This document shows positions 8,648-15,365 of a stretch of 16,425 nt of DNA, in pieces (the stretch's first letter is position 1; each line of letters starts with the position of its first letter). The notes beneath the pieces were generated by a model. The model was not told the DNA's origin, ran no database searches, and saw nothing but the letters and a program-made list of their open reading frames with translations. Source of the DNA: an uncultured Propionibacteriaceae bacterium (GTDB taxonomy: Bacteria; Actinomycetota; Actinomycetes; Propionibacteriales; Propionibacteriaceae); assembly GCA_945875065.1 (NCBI GenBank), contig CAMCJC010000016.1, forward strand, positions 1 through 16,425. The letters are read 5' to 3'. A program made the position numbers and the translations under genes.

Positions 8648-8847
8648 TCTTCCTGGTTCGTGATGCCTCCGGGCGGAGTGCCCACGACACGATCTACCGG
8701 CACGTGCCCAGGACCGTCATGGCCTGAGCAAACCTATTAAGCGTGCAACCGTTAGGGGCCCGTGCACTCCGAAAGCACTCGCCGCCCGTCTCGGACTGAC
8801 CCCGCCGGATCAGGCTAGGCCATGCCTCCCAGCCCTAAACTGGAGTC
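8648..8847. promoter_or_regulatory. Divergent control region of the hisI-trp operon and the TIGR03085 gene
   Basis: These 200 bases must contain the promoter of the hisI-trpECBA operon on the minus strand. A TAGGTT -10-like hexamer lies at 8731-8736 (minus strand) but lacks a clear -35. No leader peptide with repeated Trp or His codons is seen; the one short leader-like frame on the minus strand contains neither in a run. A perfect 10-base palindrome GGCACGTGCC sits at 8699-8708. CGGAGTGC at 8674-8681 recurs inverted as GCACTCCG at 8764-8771, with a near copy (AGCACTCG) right after it. These are candidate regulator sites without a known protein. Confidence 0.4.
8836..8841 (+). promoter_or_regulatory. 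-10 element of a probable leaderless promoter
   Basis: TAAACT fits the actinobacterial TANNNT -10 consensus and ends exactly six bases before the ATG at 8848. Transcription would therefore start at or next to the A of the start codon, giving a leaderless mRNA. The GGAG in the spacer is only two bases from the ATG, too close to act as a ribosome binding site. No good -35 is visible. Confidence 0.55.
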
Positions 8848-9453
8848 ATGAGCTTTGCCACCCGTCAGCGCGCCGCCCTCTGTGACTTAATGACCGAGCT
8901 GGGCGCGGATGCCCCCACCAAGTGCGAGGGTTGGCGGGTCGCGGACCTCGCGGCTCACTTGTGGATTCGCGAGCACCGCCCGGCTGCGCTGCCCGGAATG
9001 GGGCTGGCACGGTTCGCCGCCAAGACGGCTGAGCTCCAAGAGCAAGCCCTCGCCGAGAAGGGGTTCCGGGCGCTCGTGGAGGATCTACGACGCCCCGGTT
9101 GGGTGATGCGTCCGCTGGACAGCATCGTCGGAGCAAACGAGTTCTTCATCCACCACGAGGACGTCCTGAGAGCGAACGGCCGCTCCCAAACCCTCACGGC
9201 CCCGGAACAGAGACAGCTCTGGCGCACGGCACGGGTCTTCGCCTACCGCGCGCAGCTCGCTTGGAAGGGACGCCTAGTCCTCGAACCGACGGGCCTCCCC
9301 ACCGCGGCGCTAGGCAAGGGCGATCGCCCGATCCACCTGCTGGGACTCCCCTCCGAGCTGCTGCTCCTACTGACAGGCCGCGAGGCGGACGTCGAGGCCA
9401 TCGGAGAGCCGAAGGTAGTGGAGGCGTTCTTGGGATCGGTTGGAAGGCTGTAA
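8848..9453 (+). CDS. TIGR03085-family DinB-like (maleylpyruvate isomerase N-terminal) protein
   Basis: This 201-residue protein has the hallmarks of the actinobacterial TIGR03085 family, part of the DinB/maleylpyruvate isomerase N-terminal four-helix superfamily. TKCEGWRVADLAAHLWIREHRPAALPG (from residue 24; given here as its consensus pieces CEGW, DLAAHL and REHRP) and NEFFIHHEDVLRA near residue 97 supply conserved histidines that in related proteins bind a metal. Members have no established reaction; thiol-dependent transferase or isomerase activity (for example mycothiol-linked) is only inferred from relatives. No signal peptide or membrane segment is seen, so it is probably cytosolic. It is monocistronic, divergent from hisI, probably translated from a leaderless transcript, and followed by two hairpins. 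The family call is firm, the function unknown. Confidence 0.85.
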   Translation: MSFATRQRAALCDLMTELGADAPTKCEGWRVADLAAHLWIREHRPAALPGMGLARFAAKTAELQEQALAEKGFRALVEDLRRPGWVMRPLDSIVGANEFFIHHEDVLRANGRSQTLTAPEQRQLWRTARVFAYRAQLAWKGRLVLEPTGLPTAALGKGDRPIHLLGLPSELLLLLTGREADVEAIGEPKVVEAFLGSVGRL

Positions 9454-9477
9454 ATAACCAGCACCGATTCACAATGC

Positions 9478-9506
9478 GCCAGCGGCAGATCAGACAGCCC
9501 GCTGGC
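9478..9506 (+). terminator. Hairpin downstream of the TIGR03085 gene
   Basis: GCCAGCGG at 9478-9485 pairs perfectly with CCGCTGGC at 9499-9506 around a 13-base loop, 25 bases after the stop codon at 9453. There is no U-tract, which is common for actinobacterial terminators. It is the first of two tandem hairpins. Confidence 0.5.
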
Positions 9507-9510
9507 TCAA

Positions 9511-9538
9511 CTTTCAGCGCCTAAGTAGCCGCTGAAAG
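9511..9538 (+). terminator. Second tandem hairpin after the TIGR03085 gene
   Basis: CTTTCAGCG at 9511-9519 pairs perfectly over nine bases with CGCTGAAAG at 9530-9538; the loop is ten bases. It begins four bases after the preceding hairpin. Together they could form a tandem terminator; alternatively this one is a boundary of the adjacent insertion sequence remnant. Confidence 0.5.
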
Positions 9539-9612
9539 GATTCACTTGACGGCTCATCACGGTTGAGGGTGTAGTGGTGGCTTGAGATGCGTCGGTGTGT
9601 TGAACAGAGTCG

Positions 9613-9951
9613 GGGTCTTCCGATGATCAAGGGTTCCCGCGCCACCTATCCGAAAGACTCCGACTTGCTCCGCGCTACTTTCAAGCGTCCCGGTCTGGCC
9701 ACGTTCACCCGCCTGGACGAGTTCGGCTTGGAGGTCGTCGGCCAGCATCGGGAACTCCACGGCCACCGCGGCTGTGCGCCCTGTACCGGGTCAGCCGCAC
9801 CCTGCACACCGGGGCCGGCCTGTTCACCGACAAGCGGGCCAAAGGCCTGGAGAACCTGTTCGACCGTGAGGAGCACATCGAGGTCCAAGCCACCCGGGGG
9901 ATCAGAGCCGGCAATGTGGCATCGAGTGGCGGGGAGCCATTCGCAGTGTGA
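9613..9951 (+). mobile_element. Internally deleted remnant of an ISL3-family transposase gene
   Basis: From the ATG at 9623 the frame reads LLRATFKRPGLATFTRLDEF, then GLEVVGQHRE, the usual N-terminus of actinobacterial ISL3-type transposases. The frame then changes, and from 9766 the plus-one frame reads CALYRVSRTLHTGAGLFTDK, then RAKGLENLFDREEHIEVQAT, which is a segment normally found some 300 residues further on. A TGA closes it at 9949-9951. The zinc-binding region and catalytic core are missing, so the gene is dead. GGGTCTTCC at 9613-9621 resembles the GG(C/G)TCTTCC start typical of this family's inverted repeats and may be the left end; no matching right end is seen before the katA terminator. 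The remnant is the only gene-like content in the 565-base gap between 9453 and 10019. The family call rests on pattern recognition. Confidence 0.65.
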
Positions 9952-9973
9952 ATCCTGACGTGCGTCGTCTGAG

Positions 9974-10006
9974 GGAGGCGGCCGATGAGCACCATCGGCC
10001 GCCTCC
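9974..10006 (-). terminator. Strong terminator hairpin of furA-katA
   Basis: GGAGGCGGCCGATG at 9974-9987 pairs perfectly with CATCGGCCGCCTCC at 9993-10006, a 14-base stem with a 5-base loop. It lies 12 bases beyond the katA stop codon (10019-10021). There is no U-tract on either strand. Being symmetric, it could also stop reading from the insertion sequence side. Confidence 0.8.
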
Positions 10007-10018
10007 GGGTCAGGCGAT

Positions 10019-11464
10019 TCAGCCGCGGACCGCCGCCTCGATCGCGGCGCCGACCTCCGCGTCGATGTTCTTCCAGTACTGGAAGACGCGCGACAGGACA
10101 GGCTCCTCGACCCCGGCTAGCGAACCGGCGACGGTCTCGATCAGCCGCTCACGCTGAGCGTCGTCGTAGACGTCGCGCACCAGGGTGTGCGCCTGGCCGA
10201 AGTCGTCGTCCTCGGCGTGCAGGGTGTAGGCCGAGCGCACCAGGGCACCATCCGCCTCCCAACCGTTGTCGACGGGACCGTCGTACGTGGAATAGGGGCG
10301 GCCATATGAGTTCGGCGCGTAGACCGGCGCGGAGCCGTTGTGGACGTACTCCATGTTGCCCTGCGCCGCGTAGTTGTTCACTGGGCAGATCGGCTGGTTC
10401 ACCGGTAGCTGGTGGAAGTTGGTGCCGATGCGGGCGCGGTGGGCATCCGGGTAGGAGAACACGCGGGCGAGCAGCATCTTGTCTGGGGAGACCCCGGTGC
10501 CGGGAACCATGTTTGAGGGGCTGAAGGCGGCCTGTTCGATCTCGGCGAAGAAGTTTGTCGGGTTCTCGTTGAGCTCAAGGCGACCGACCTCGATACGCGG
10601 ATAGTCCTTTAGGGACCAGGTCTTGGTCAGATCAAACGGGTTGAAGCGGTAGGTCTTCGCCTCCTCGTAAGGCATGACCTGCACGTGCAAGGTCCAGCTC
10701 GGGAACTCCCCCGTGTCGATGGCCTCGAACAGGTCCCGGCGGTGGAAGTCGGCGTCGACGCCGGCCAGCTCGGCCGCCTCTGCATTGGTCATGTTCTCCA
10801 CGCCCTGATCGGACAGGAAATGGTATTTGACCCAGTAGCGCTCACCGGCGGAGTTGACCCACATGTAGGTATGGGAGCCGTAGCCGTTCATGTGGCGCCA
10901 GGTCCGCGGCAGGCCGCGGTCGCCCATGAGATATGCGACCTGGTGGGCGCTCTCCGGGGAGTTCGTCCAGAAGTCCCACTGCATGTTCGCGTCGCGCAAA
11001 CCCGAGGCGGGCATGCGCTTCTGGGAACGGATGAACTGCGGGAACTTGATGCCGTCGCGCAGGAAAAACACGGGAGTGTTGTTGCCCACCATGTCGAAGT
11101 TGCCCTCCGTGGTGTACCAGCGCACGGAAAACCCGCGGACATCACGCCAGGTATCGGGCGAGCCTTGCTCGCCGGCGACGGTGGAGAAACGCGCGAGGGT
11201 CCGAGTGGTGGTGCCCGGCTGGAAGACCGCGGCCTTGGTGTAGGCGCTGACGTCGCCGGTGACGGTGAAGGTACCGAAGGCGCCCGAACCCTTGGCGTGG
11301 GGATTGCGCTCCGGGACCCGCTCGCGATTGAAGTGGGCGAGTTGCTCGACCAGATGCACGTCGTGCAAAACGATGGGCCCGTCGGGGCCGACGGTCAGCG
11401 AATGCGCATCCGAGTGGACGGGACAGCCGTTGAGGGTAGTAGAGGGTGTGTTGGTCTCGGTCAT
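10019..11464 (-). CDS. katA: Monofunctional haem catalase (small-subunit, clade 3 type)
   Basis: This catalase breaks down hydrogen peroxide to water and oxygen in the cytosol. The 481-residue length fits the small-subunit, typically NADPH-binding group. Visible active-site features are the distal histidine H56 in FNRERVPERNPHAKGSGAFG, the distal asparagine in VGNNTPVFFLRDG (N128/N129), and the proximal haem ligand Y338 in RVFSYPDAHRARIG. The start at ATG 11464 overlaps the furA TGA as ATGA, and GGAAGGA lies six bases upstream, so it is co-transcribed and probably translationally coupled with furA. In mycobacteria the gene after furA is usually the catalase-peroxidase katG; here it is a true catalase, as in the Streptomyces CatR-type arrangement. 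The product ends at a perfect terminator hairpin. Confidence 0.98.
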   Translation of the reverse strand: MTETNTPSTTLNGCPVHSDAHSLTVGPDGPIVLHDVHLVEQLAHFNRERVPERNPHAKGSGAFGTFTVTGDVSAYTKAAVFQPGTTTRTLARFSTVAGEQGSPDTWRDVRGFSVRWYTTEGNFDMVGNNTPVFFLRDGIKFPQFIRSQKRMPASGLRDANMQWDFWTNSPESAHQVAYLMGDRGLPRTWRHMNGYGSHTYMWVNSAGERYWVKYHFLSDQGVENMTNAEAAELAGVDADFHRRDLFEAIDTGEFPSWTLHVQVMPYEEAKTYRFNPFDLTKTWSLKDYPRIEVGRLELNENPTNFFAEIEQAAFSPSNMVPGTGVSPDKMLLARVFSYPDAHRARIGTNFHQLPVNQPICPVNNYAAQGNMEYVHNGSAPVYAPNSYGRPYSTYDGPVDNGWEADGALVRSAYTLHAEDDDFGQAHTLVRDVYDDAQRERLIETVAGSLAGVEEPVLSRVFQYWKNIDAEVGAAIEAAVRG

Positions 11465-11901
11465 GCCGATCCTTCCGCTTGTTGTTGGCAGGCGGGGCAG
11501 ATGCCCCAGTAGATGACCTCCGCCTCGTCGACGACGAAGCCCTGGGGATCCACTGGGTCAAGACATGGGGCCACACCGACATGGCATGCCACGTCACGAA
11601 GATCTCCGCATCGGCGGCATATCAGGTGGTGATGGTTGTCGCCCGTAGCCATCTCGAAGCGTGGGGCCGCTCCGGCGGGTTCCACACGACGCACAAGGCC
11701 TACCCGGCACAGGGCGGCCAGGACATCGTAGGTGGCCTGTACGGACAGCGATCCGAGTCGTTCGATGGCGAGTTCCCGCACCTGATCGATCGTCGCGTGC
11801 GGATGGGAATCCAGGACCTCGAGCACCCCCAGTCGCGCCGACGTGACCCTAAGGCCCGCCGACCTCAGCGAAGTCGTGTGACCCGAGGCGGTTGAGGACA
11901 T
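11461..11901 (-). CDS. furA: FurA/CatR-type Fur-family repressor of catalase
   Basis: This 146-residue Fur-family protein is closest in pattern to mycobacterial FurA and streptomycete CatR, peroxide- and metal-responsive repressors of the adjacent catalase or catalase-peroxidase gene. The winged helix covers roughly residues 12-80, with the recognition region SVQATYDVLAAL where ordinary Fur has S-x-x-T-V-Y-R. The dimerisation domain has GDNHHHLICRRCGD (histidines 90-92, C95 and C98), APCL, DEAEVIYWGICPAC (C135 and C138). The two CxxC pairs fit a structural zinc site. The gene starts at ATG 11901 with no ribosome binding site but a TANNNT -10 six bases upstream, so it is probably leaderless. 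A palindrome overlaps its -35, consistent with autorepression of the furA-katA transcript. PerR-like sensing cannot be told from sequence alone. Confidence 0.95.
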   Translation of the reverse strand: MSSTASGHTTSLRSAGLRVTSARLGVLEVLDSHPHATIDQVRELAIERLGSLSVQATYDVLAALCRVGLVRRVEPAGAAPRFEMATGDNHHHLICRRCGDLRDVACHVGVAPCLDPVDPQGFVVDEAEVIYWGICPACQQQAEGSA

Positions 11902-11907
11902 ACAGTC

Positions 11908-11935
11908 ACCATACCCTTAACTTGAAAGATTCCAA
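11908..11935 (-). promoter_or_regulatory. Leaderless promoter of furA-katA
   Basis: On the minus strand TTGGAA (plus coordinates 11930-11935) and TATGGT (11908-11913) are separated by 16 bases. The -10 ends six bases before the ATG at 11901, placing the transcript start at or next to the start codon. The -35 lies inside the palindrome at 11928-11945. Confidence 0.6.
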
Positions 11936-11945
11936 AATTAGAATC
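11928..11945. promoter_or_regulatory. Candidate FurA operator
   Basis: GATTCCAAAATTAGAATC is an 18-base near-palindrome: 5-base arms GATTC/GAATC plus inner A-T pairs, with one mismatched pair. It sits in an AT-rich island that stands out against the GC-rich background and overlaps the -35 of the furA-katA promoter, the usual position for Fur-family autorepression. Confidence 0.6.
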
Positions 11946-11976
11946 CATCGCGGCCTTAAGAGATTCTCGCTAGCTT

Positions 11977-12003
11977 CGCGACGCCGACCGGACCTGGGTC
12001 GCG
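11977..12003 (-). terminator. Possible hairpin after gatB
   Basis: CGCGAC at 11977-11982 pairs with GTCGCG at 11998-12003, about ten bases beyond the gatB stop. A small internal GACC/GGTC pairing is possible but competes with the outer stem. The stem is short and lacks a U-tract, so the call is weak. Confidence 0.3.
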
Positions 12004-12013
12004 CCACGAAGCC

Positions 12014-13507
12014 TCATCCCACCCCGAGCCTTTCGAGAAGCAACTCGCGCACCCGCGCCGCATCAGCCTGACCGTGCATCGCCTTCATCACCTGACCGAT
12101 GAGCGCGCCGACCGCCTGGACCTTGCCGCCGCGCACCTTCTCAGCCACATCCGGGCTGGCAGCAATGACGGAGTCGATCGCCTCGCCGAGTGCTCCCTCG
12201 TCCGAGACCACACGAAGACCCCGCCTCTCCACGACTTCGGTGGGCGAACCCTCGCCCGCGATGATGCCGTCGAAGACGGCGCGGGCCAGCTTGTCCGTGA
12301 GCTCGCCCTTGTCGACGAGCTCCTGGGTCGCCGCGACATCTGCCGGGTTCACCCCGAGGTCCTCCAGCTCGACCCCGGCCTCGTTGGCCCGGCGCGCCAG
12401 CTCTGACAGCCACCACTTGCGGGCCGACTGTGGCGAAGCCCCGGCCGCCACAGTCGCCTCGATCAACTCGAGTGCTCCAGCCGCGACGATCGCTGCCATC
12501 GTCTTCTCGTCGACCTCCCACGCAGCGGCCAGGCGCTTGCGACGCGCGGCCGGCGGCTCGGGCAGGCTCGCCCGCAACTCCTCGATCCACTCCTTCGACG
12601 GCGCAACCGGCACCAGGTCCGGCTCCGCGAAGTAGCGGTAGTCCTGTGCCTCTTCCTTCGAACGGCCCGGGCTCGTCGACCCGTCACCCTCGTGGAAGTG
12701 CCGTGTCTCCTGCAGCACCCGCCCGCCGCCTGCGAGGATCGCGGCCTGGCGTCGCATCTCGAAGGTCACGGCCCGCTCAATCGAGCGCAGCGAGTTCACG
12801 TTCTTCGTCTCGGTACGGGTACCAAGCTCCGCCGAGCCCTTCGGAGCGAGCGACACGTTCGCGTCGCAGCGCAGCGATCCCTGCTCCATACGCACGTCGG
12901 AGACGTCAAGCGCCCGCATTAGATCGCGCAGCAGCGCGACATAAGCTCGCGCGACCTGCGGGGCCTTCGCCCCGGTCCCGAGGATCGGCTTGGTGACGAT
13001 CTCGATCAGCGGCATGCCGGCGCGGTTGTAGTCGATCACCGAATAGTCGGCCCCATGGATGCGCCCGGTCGCCCCGACATGCGTCAGCTTGCCCGCATCC
13101 TCCTCCATGTGGGCCCGCTCGATCTCGATCACGTAGCTCTCGCCGTCGACCTCCACCTCGACGCGGCCGTCGAAAGCGATCGGCTCGTCGTACTGCGACG
13201 TCTGGAAGTTCTTCGTCATGTCCGGGTAGAAGTAATTCTTCCGCGCGAACCGACCCCACGGCGCGATCTCGCACCCCAGCGCCAGCCCGATCCGGATCGC
13301 GGACTCCACCGCCTTGGCGTTCACCACCGGCAGCGCACCCGGCAGCCCCAGACACACGGGGCACACCTGCGTGTTGGGCTCTGCACCGAACTCCGTCGAG
13401 CACCCGCAGAACATCTTCGAGGCCGTCGACAGTTCCACGTGCACTTCGAGTCCCAGCGCGGGGTCGAAGTGCTCCAGCACCTCGTTAAACTCCATCAGTT
13501 CGGTCAT
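12014..13507 (-). CDS. gatB: Asp-tRNA(Asn)/Glu-tRNA(Gln) amidotransferase subunit B
   Basis: GatB binds the mischarged Glu-tRNA(Gln) or Asp-tRNA(Asn), phosphorylates the carboxylate with ATP and accepts ammonia from GatA. The 497-residue product has the GLEVHVEL start at 19-26, zinc-type cysteines C34, C36, C49 and C52 (CGC and CPVC), KNYFYPDMTKNFQTSQYD, the HMEEDAGKLTH catalytic-site segment, DYNRAGMPLIEIV, and RMEQGSLRCDANVS. The C-terminal third is the helical/YqeY tRNA-binding tail. A longer open frame extends to 13819 inside gatA, but the ATG at 13507 shares its A with the gatA stop (TGATG) and places MTELMEFNEVLEHFDPALGL at the expected N-terminus, so that start is chosen. It is the last gene of the gatCAB operon. 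Confidence 0.97.
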   Translation of the reverse strand: MTELMEFNEVLEHFDPALGLEVHVELSTASKMFCGCSTEFGAEPNTQVCPVCLGLPGALPVVNAKAVESAIRIGLALGCEIAPWGRFARKNYFYPDMTKNFQTSQYDEPIAFDGRVEVEVDGESYVIEIERAHMEEDAGKLTHVGATGRIHGADYSVIDYNRAGMPLIEIVTKPILGTGAKAPQVARAYVALLRDLMRALDVSDVRMEQGSLRCDANVSLAPKGSAELGTRTETKNVNSLRSIERAVTFEMRRQAAILAGGGRVLQETRHFHEGDGSTSPGRSKEEAQDYRYFAEPDLVPVAPSKEWIEELRASLPEPPAARRKRLAAAWEVDEKTMAAIVAAGALELIEATVAAGASPQSARKWWLSELARRANEAGVELEDLGVNPADVAATQELVDKGELTDKLARAVFDGIIAGEGSPTEVVERRGLRVVSDEGALGEAIDSVIAASPDVAEKVRGGKVQAVGALIGQVMKAMHGQADAARVRELLLERLGVG

Positions 13508-15015
13508 CACCACACCGCCTTCGAGCCTACGATCGGGGCGGCTTTGGCCAGCAGCGGACCGGTATCGGATTCGACCTTGGCCTCGATGAAACCGCCCACC
13601 TGGTAGCAGCGATCGTCCGCCATAGGCGGCGCGATCACCTGGAGTCCCACGGGCAGTCCGGCCGCGCTGAGCCCGATCGGAAAGCTCGCCGACGCGTTGC
13701 CGGCCAGGTTCGAGGGGATCGTGCAGAGGTCGGCCTTGTACATCGCCATCGGGTCTCCAGTGCGCTCCCCCAGCTTGAACGCCACCGTCGGTGTCGTCGG
13801 GGAGACCAGAACGTCGCACTGTGCGAACGCCCGGTCGAAATCGCCCGCGACGAGGGTCCGCACTTTCTGCGCGGACCCGTAGAACTGGTCGTGGTAGCCG
13901 CTGGAAAGCGCATAGGTGCCGATTATCAACCGCCGTTTCGCCTCCTTGCCGAACCCTTGGCCGCGTGTGATCGCCGTCACGGCTTCCATGCCGTTGCGGC
14001 CGTCGTCGCCGAGCCGCAGACCATAGCGGACGGCGTCAAAGCGTGCCAGGTTGGAGGAAAGCTCCGCCGGCATGATCAGGTAATAGGCTGCGAGCGCGTA
14101 TTCGAAGTGTGGGCAAGACACTTCCACGACCTCCGCCCCACCGTCCTGCAGCCATTGCACGGCTTCGGCGAACCGCGCCTCGACATCCGGTTCGTAGCCC
14201 TCGCCGCCGAACTCCTTAACGACGCCGACCTTCAAGCCCCTGACGTCGCACCTTTGAGCGGCGTCCGCCAGCGCGGGCAACGACTGCGCGATCGACGTCG
14301 AGTCCATCGGGTCGTGCCCGCCGATGATCTCGTGCAGCAGCGCCGAATCCAGGACCGTCCGGGTCACGGGACCCGGCTGGTCCAGCGACGACGCCATCGC
14401 GACGACGCCGTAGCGCGAAACCCCGCCATACGTCGGCTTCACACCGACCGTGCCGGTCACCGCGCCGGGCTGGCGGATGGAACCCCCGGTATCCGATCCA
14501 AGCGCGAGCGGCGTTAGGCAGGCGGCTACCGCAGCCGATGAGCCGCCGCCGGATCCGCCCGGCACCCGCTCCAGATCCCAGGGGTTGCGGCTCGGTCCGA
14601 AGGCGGAAGTCTCCGTCGACGAGCCCATCGCGAACTCGTCCATGTTCGTCTTGCCGAGGATCACCAGCCCGGCCTCCTTGAGCCGTTGTACCGCAGTGGC
14701 ATCGTATGGGGGGACCCAGCCCTCGAGCATCCGGGAGCCGCACGTCGTCGGCATGCCGGTGGTGCAGAAGTTGTCCTTTATCGCAATCGGAATGCCGTCC
14801 AGAGCCGATCCGACCTCGCCCCGTGCGCGCCGCGCGTCCGAATCCGCGGCAGCCGCGAGCGCGCCGTCGGCGTCAACGTGCAAGAACGCGTTCACCTTCG
14901 GGTTAACCGCCTGGATCTGCTCCAGGTGTGCGCGGGTCAACTCCACCGATTTGATCTGACCGTCAGCCAGCAGGTCAGCCAACTCGCTCGCAGACTTCGT
15001 GATTAGTTCGCTCAT
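13507..15015 (-). CDS. gatA: Asp-tRNA(Asn)/Glu-tRNA(Gln) amidotransferase subunit A
   Basis: GatA is the amidase that releases ammonia from glutamine for GatB. The 502-residue protein carries the amidase signature and its Ser-cisSer-Lys triad: K80 in GIPIAIKDN, cis-Ser S155 in VPGGSGGGSSAAVAA, and the nucleophile S179 in GSDTGGSIRQPG. The usual GGSSGGSA run reads GGSGGGSS here, changing the residue after the catalytic serine but not the triad. Other conserved pieces are GKTNMDEFAMG and GVKPTYGGVSRYG. The ATG at 15015 lies four bases after the gatC stop with GAGGG just upstream. The gene shares one base with gatB. The presence of GatCAB suggests Gln-tRNA(Gln), and possibly Asn-tRNA(Asn), are made by the indirect route, as in most actinobacteria. 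Confidence 0.97.
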   Translation of the reverse strand: MSELITKSASELADLLADGQIKSVELTRAHLEQIQAVNPKVNAFLHVDADGALAAAADSDARRARGEVGSALDGIPIAIKDNFCTTGMPTTCGSRMLEGWVPPYDATAVQRLKEAGLVILGKTNMDEFAMGSSTETSAFGPSRNPWDLERVPGGSGGGSSAAVAACLTPLALGSDTGGSIRQPGAVTGTVGVKPTYGGVSRYGVVAMASSLDQPGPVTRTVLDSALLHEIIGGHDPMDSTSIAQSLPALADAAQRCDVRGLKVGVVKEFGGEGYEPDVEARFAEAVQWLQDGGAEVVEVSCPHFEYALAAYYLIMPAELSSNLARFDAVRYGLRLGDDGRNGMEAVTAITRGQGFGKEAKRRLIIGTYALSSGYHDQFYGSAQKVRTLVAGDFDRAFAQCDVLVSPTTPTVAFKLGERTGDPMAMYKADLCTIPSNLAGNASASFPIGLSAAGLPVGLQVIAPPMADDRCYQVGGFIEAKVESDTGPLLAKAAPIVGSKAVW

Positions 15016-15019
15016 GCCC

Positions 15020-15313
15020 TCAGTCCTCGCTCAGGATCTGGGGCACGCGGAACCGGCCCTCCTCGACATCCGGGGCCCCGGCCAGCACCACCTCCCGTGG
15101 CAGGCTCGGGCGCACCTCGTCATCGCGCATCACGTTCACCAGCGGAAGCGCGTGAGTCATCAGCGGCACGTCAGGTCCTGCGACCTCACCGACGGCGGCC
15201 ACCGACGTCAGGATCACGTCCAGCTCGGGTGCCAGCTCGGCGCACTCCGCGTTAGTCAGGTCCAGTCGAGCCAGCGCCGCCAGGCGCGCCACATCCTCAG
15301 CGGATAACGCCAC
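15020..15313 (-). CDS. gatC: Asp-tRNA(Asn)/Glu-tRNA(Gln) amidotransferase subunit C
   Basis: GatC is the small subunit that wraps around GatA and GatB and stabilises the complex. The 97-residue product shows the usual pattern: LSAEDVARLAALARLDLT at the N-terminus, ELDVILTSVAAVGEV in the middle, and the C-terminal DEVRPSLPREVVLAGAPDVEEGRFRVPQIL (key pieces RPSLPRE and FRVPQIL). The frame is open further upstream to 15415, but the GTG at 15313 has a strong GGGAGG at 15319-15324 five bases away and gives the normal family length, so it is taken as the start. It heads the gatCAB operon; the 52 bases before it separate it from gntR, whose stop is just upstream, so it may be read from its own promoter or from gntR. 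Confidence 0.95.
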   Translation of the reverse strand: MALSAEDVARLAALARLDLTNAECAELAPELDVILTSVAAVGEVAGPDVPLMTHALPLVNVMRDDEVRPSLPREVVLAGAPDVEEGRFRVPQILSED

Positions 15314-15365
15314 GATGTCCTCCCTTGGTGCTTCGGGCCCACCGTCGTGAGCCGCTCGCGCAATC

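Noticed and set aside
8690..8735. Possible trp or his leader peptide before hisI
   Set aside because: The short frame on the minus strand (MTVLGTCR) has no Trp or His run and no attenuator-like pair of competing hairpins was found.
10685..11512. Plus-strand open frame of 275 codons opposite katA
   Set aside because: Antisense to conserved catalase; the reading is an artefact of third-position GC.
12430..12996. Plus-strand open frame of 188 codons opposite gatB
   Set aside because: Pro/Ser/Arg-rich antisense shadow with no recognisable motif, covering conserved gatB coding sequence.
13508..13819. N-terminal extension of the gatB frame by 104 codons
   Set aside because: It overlaps conserved gatA sequence; the TGATG junction and the family N-terminus place the gatB start at 13507.
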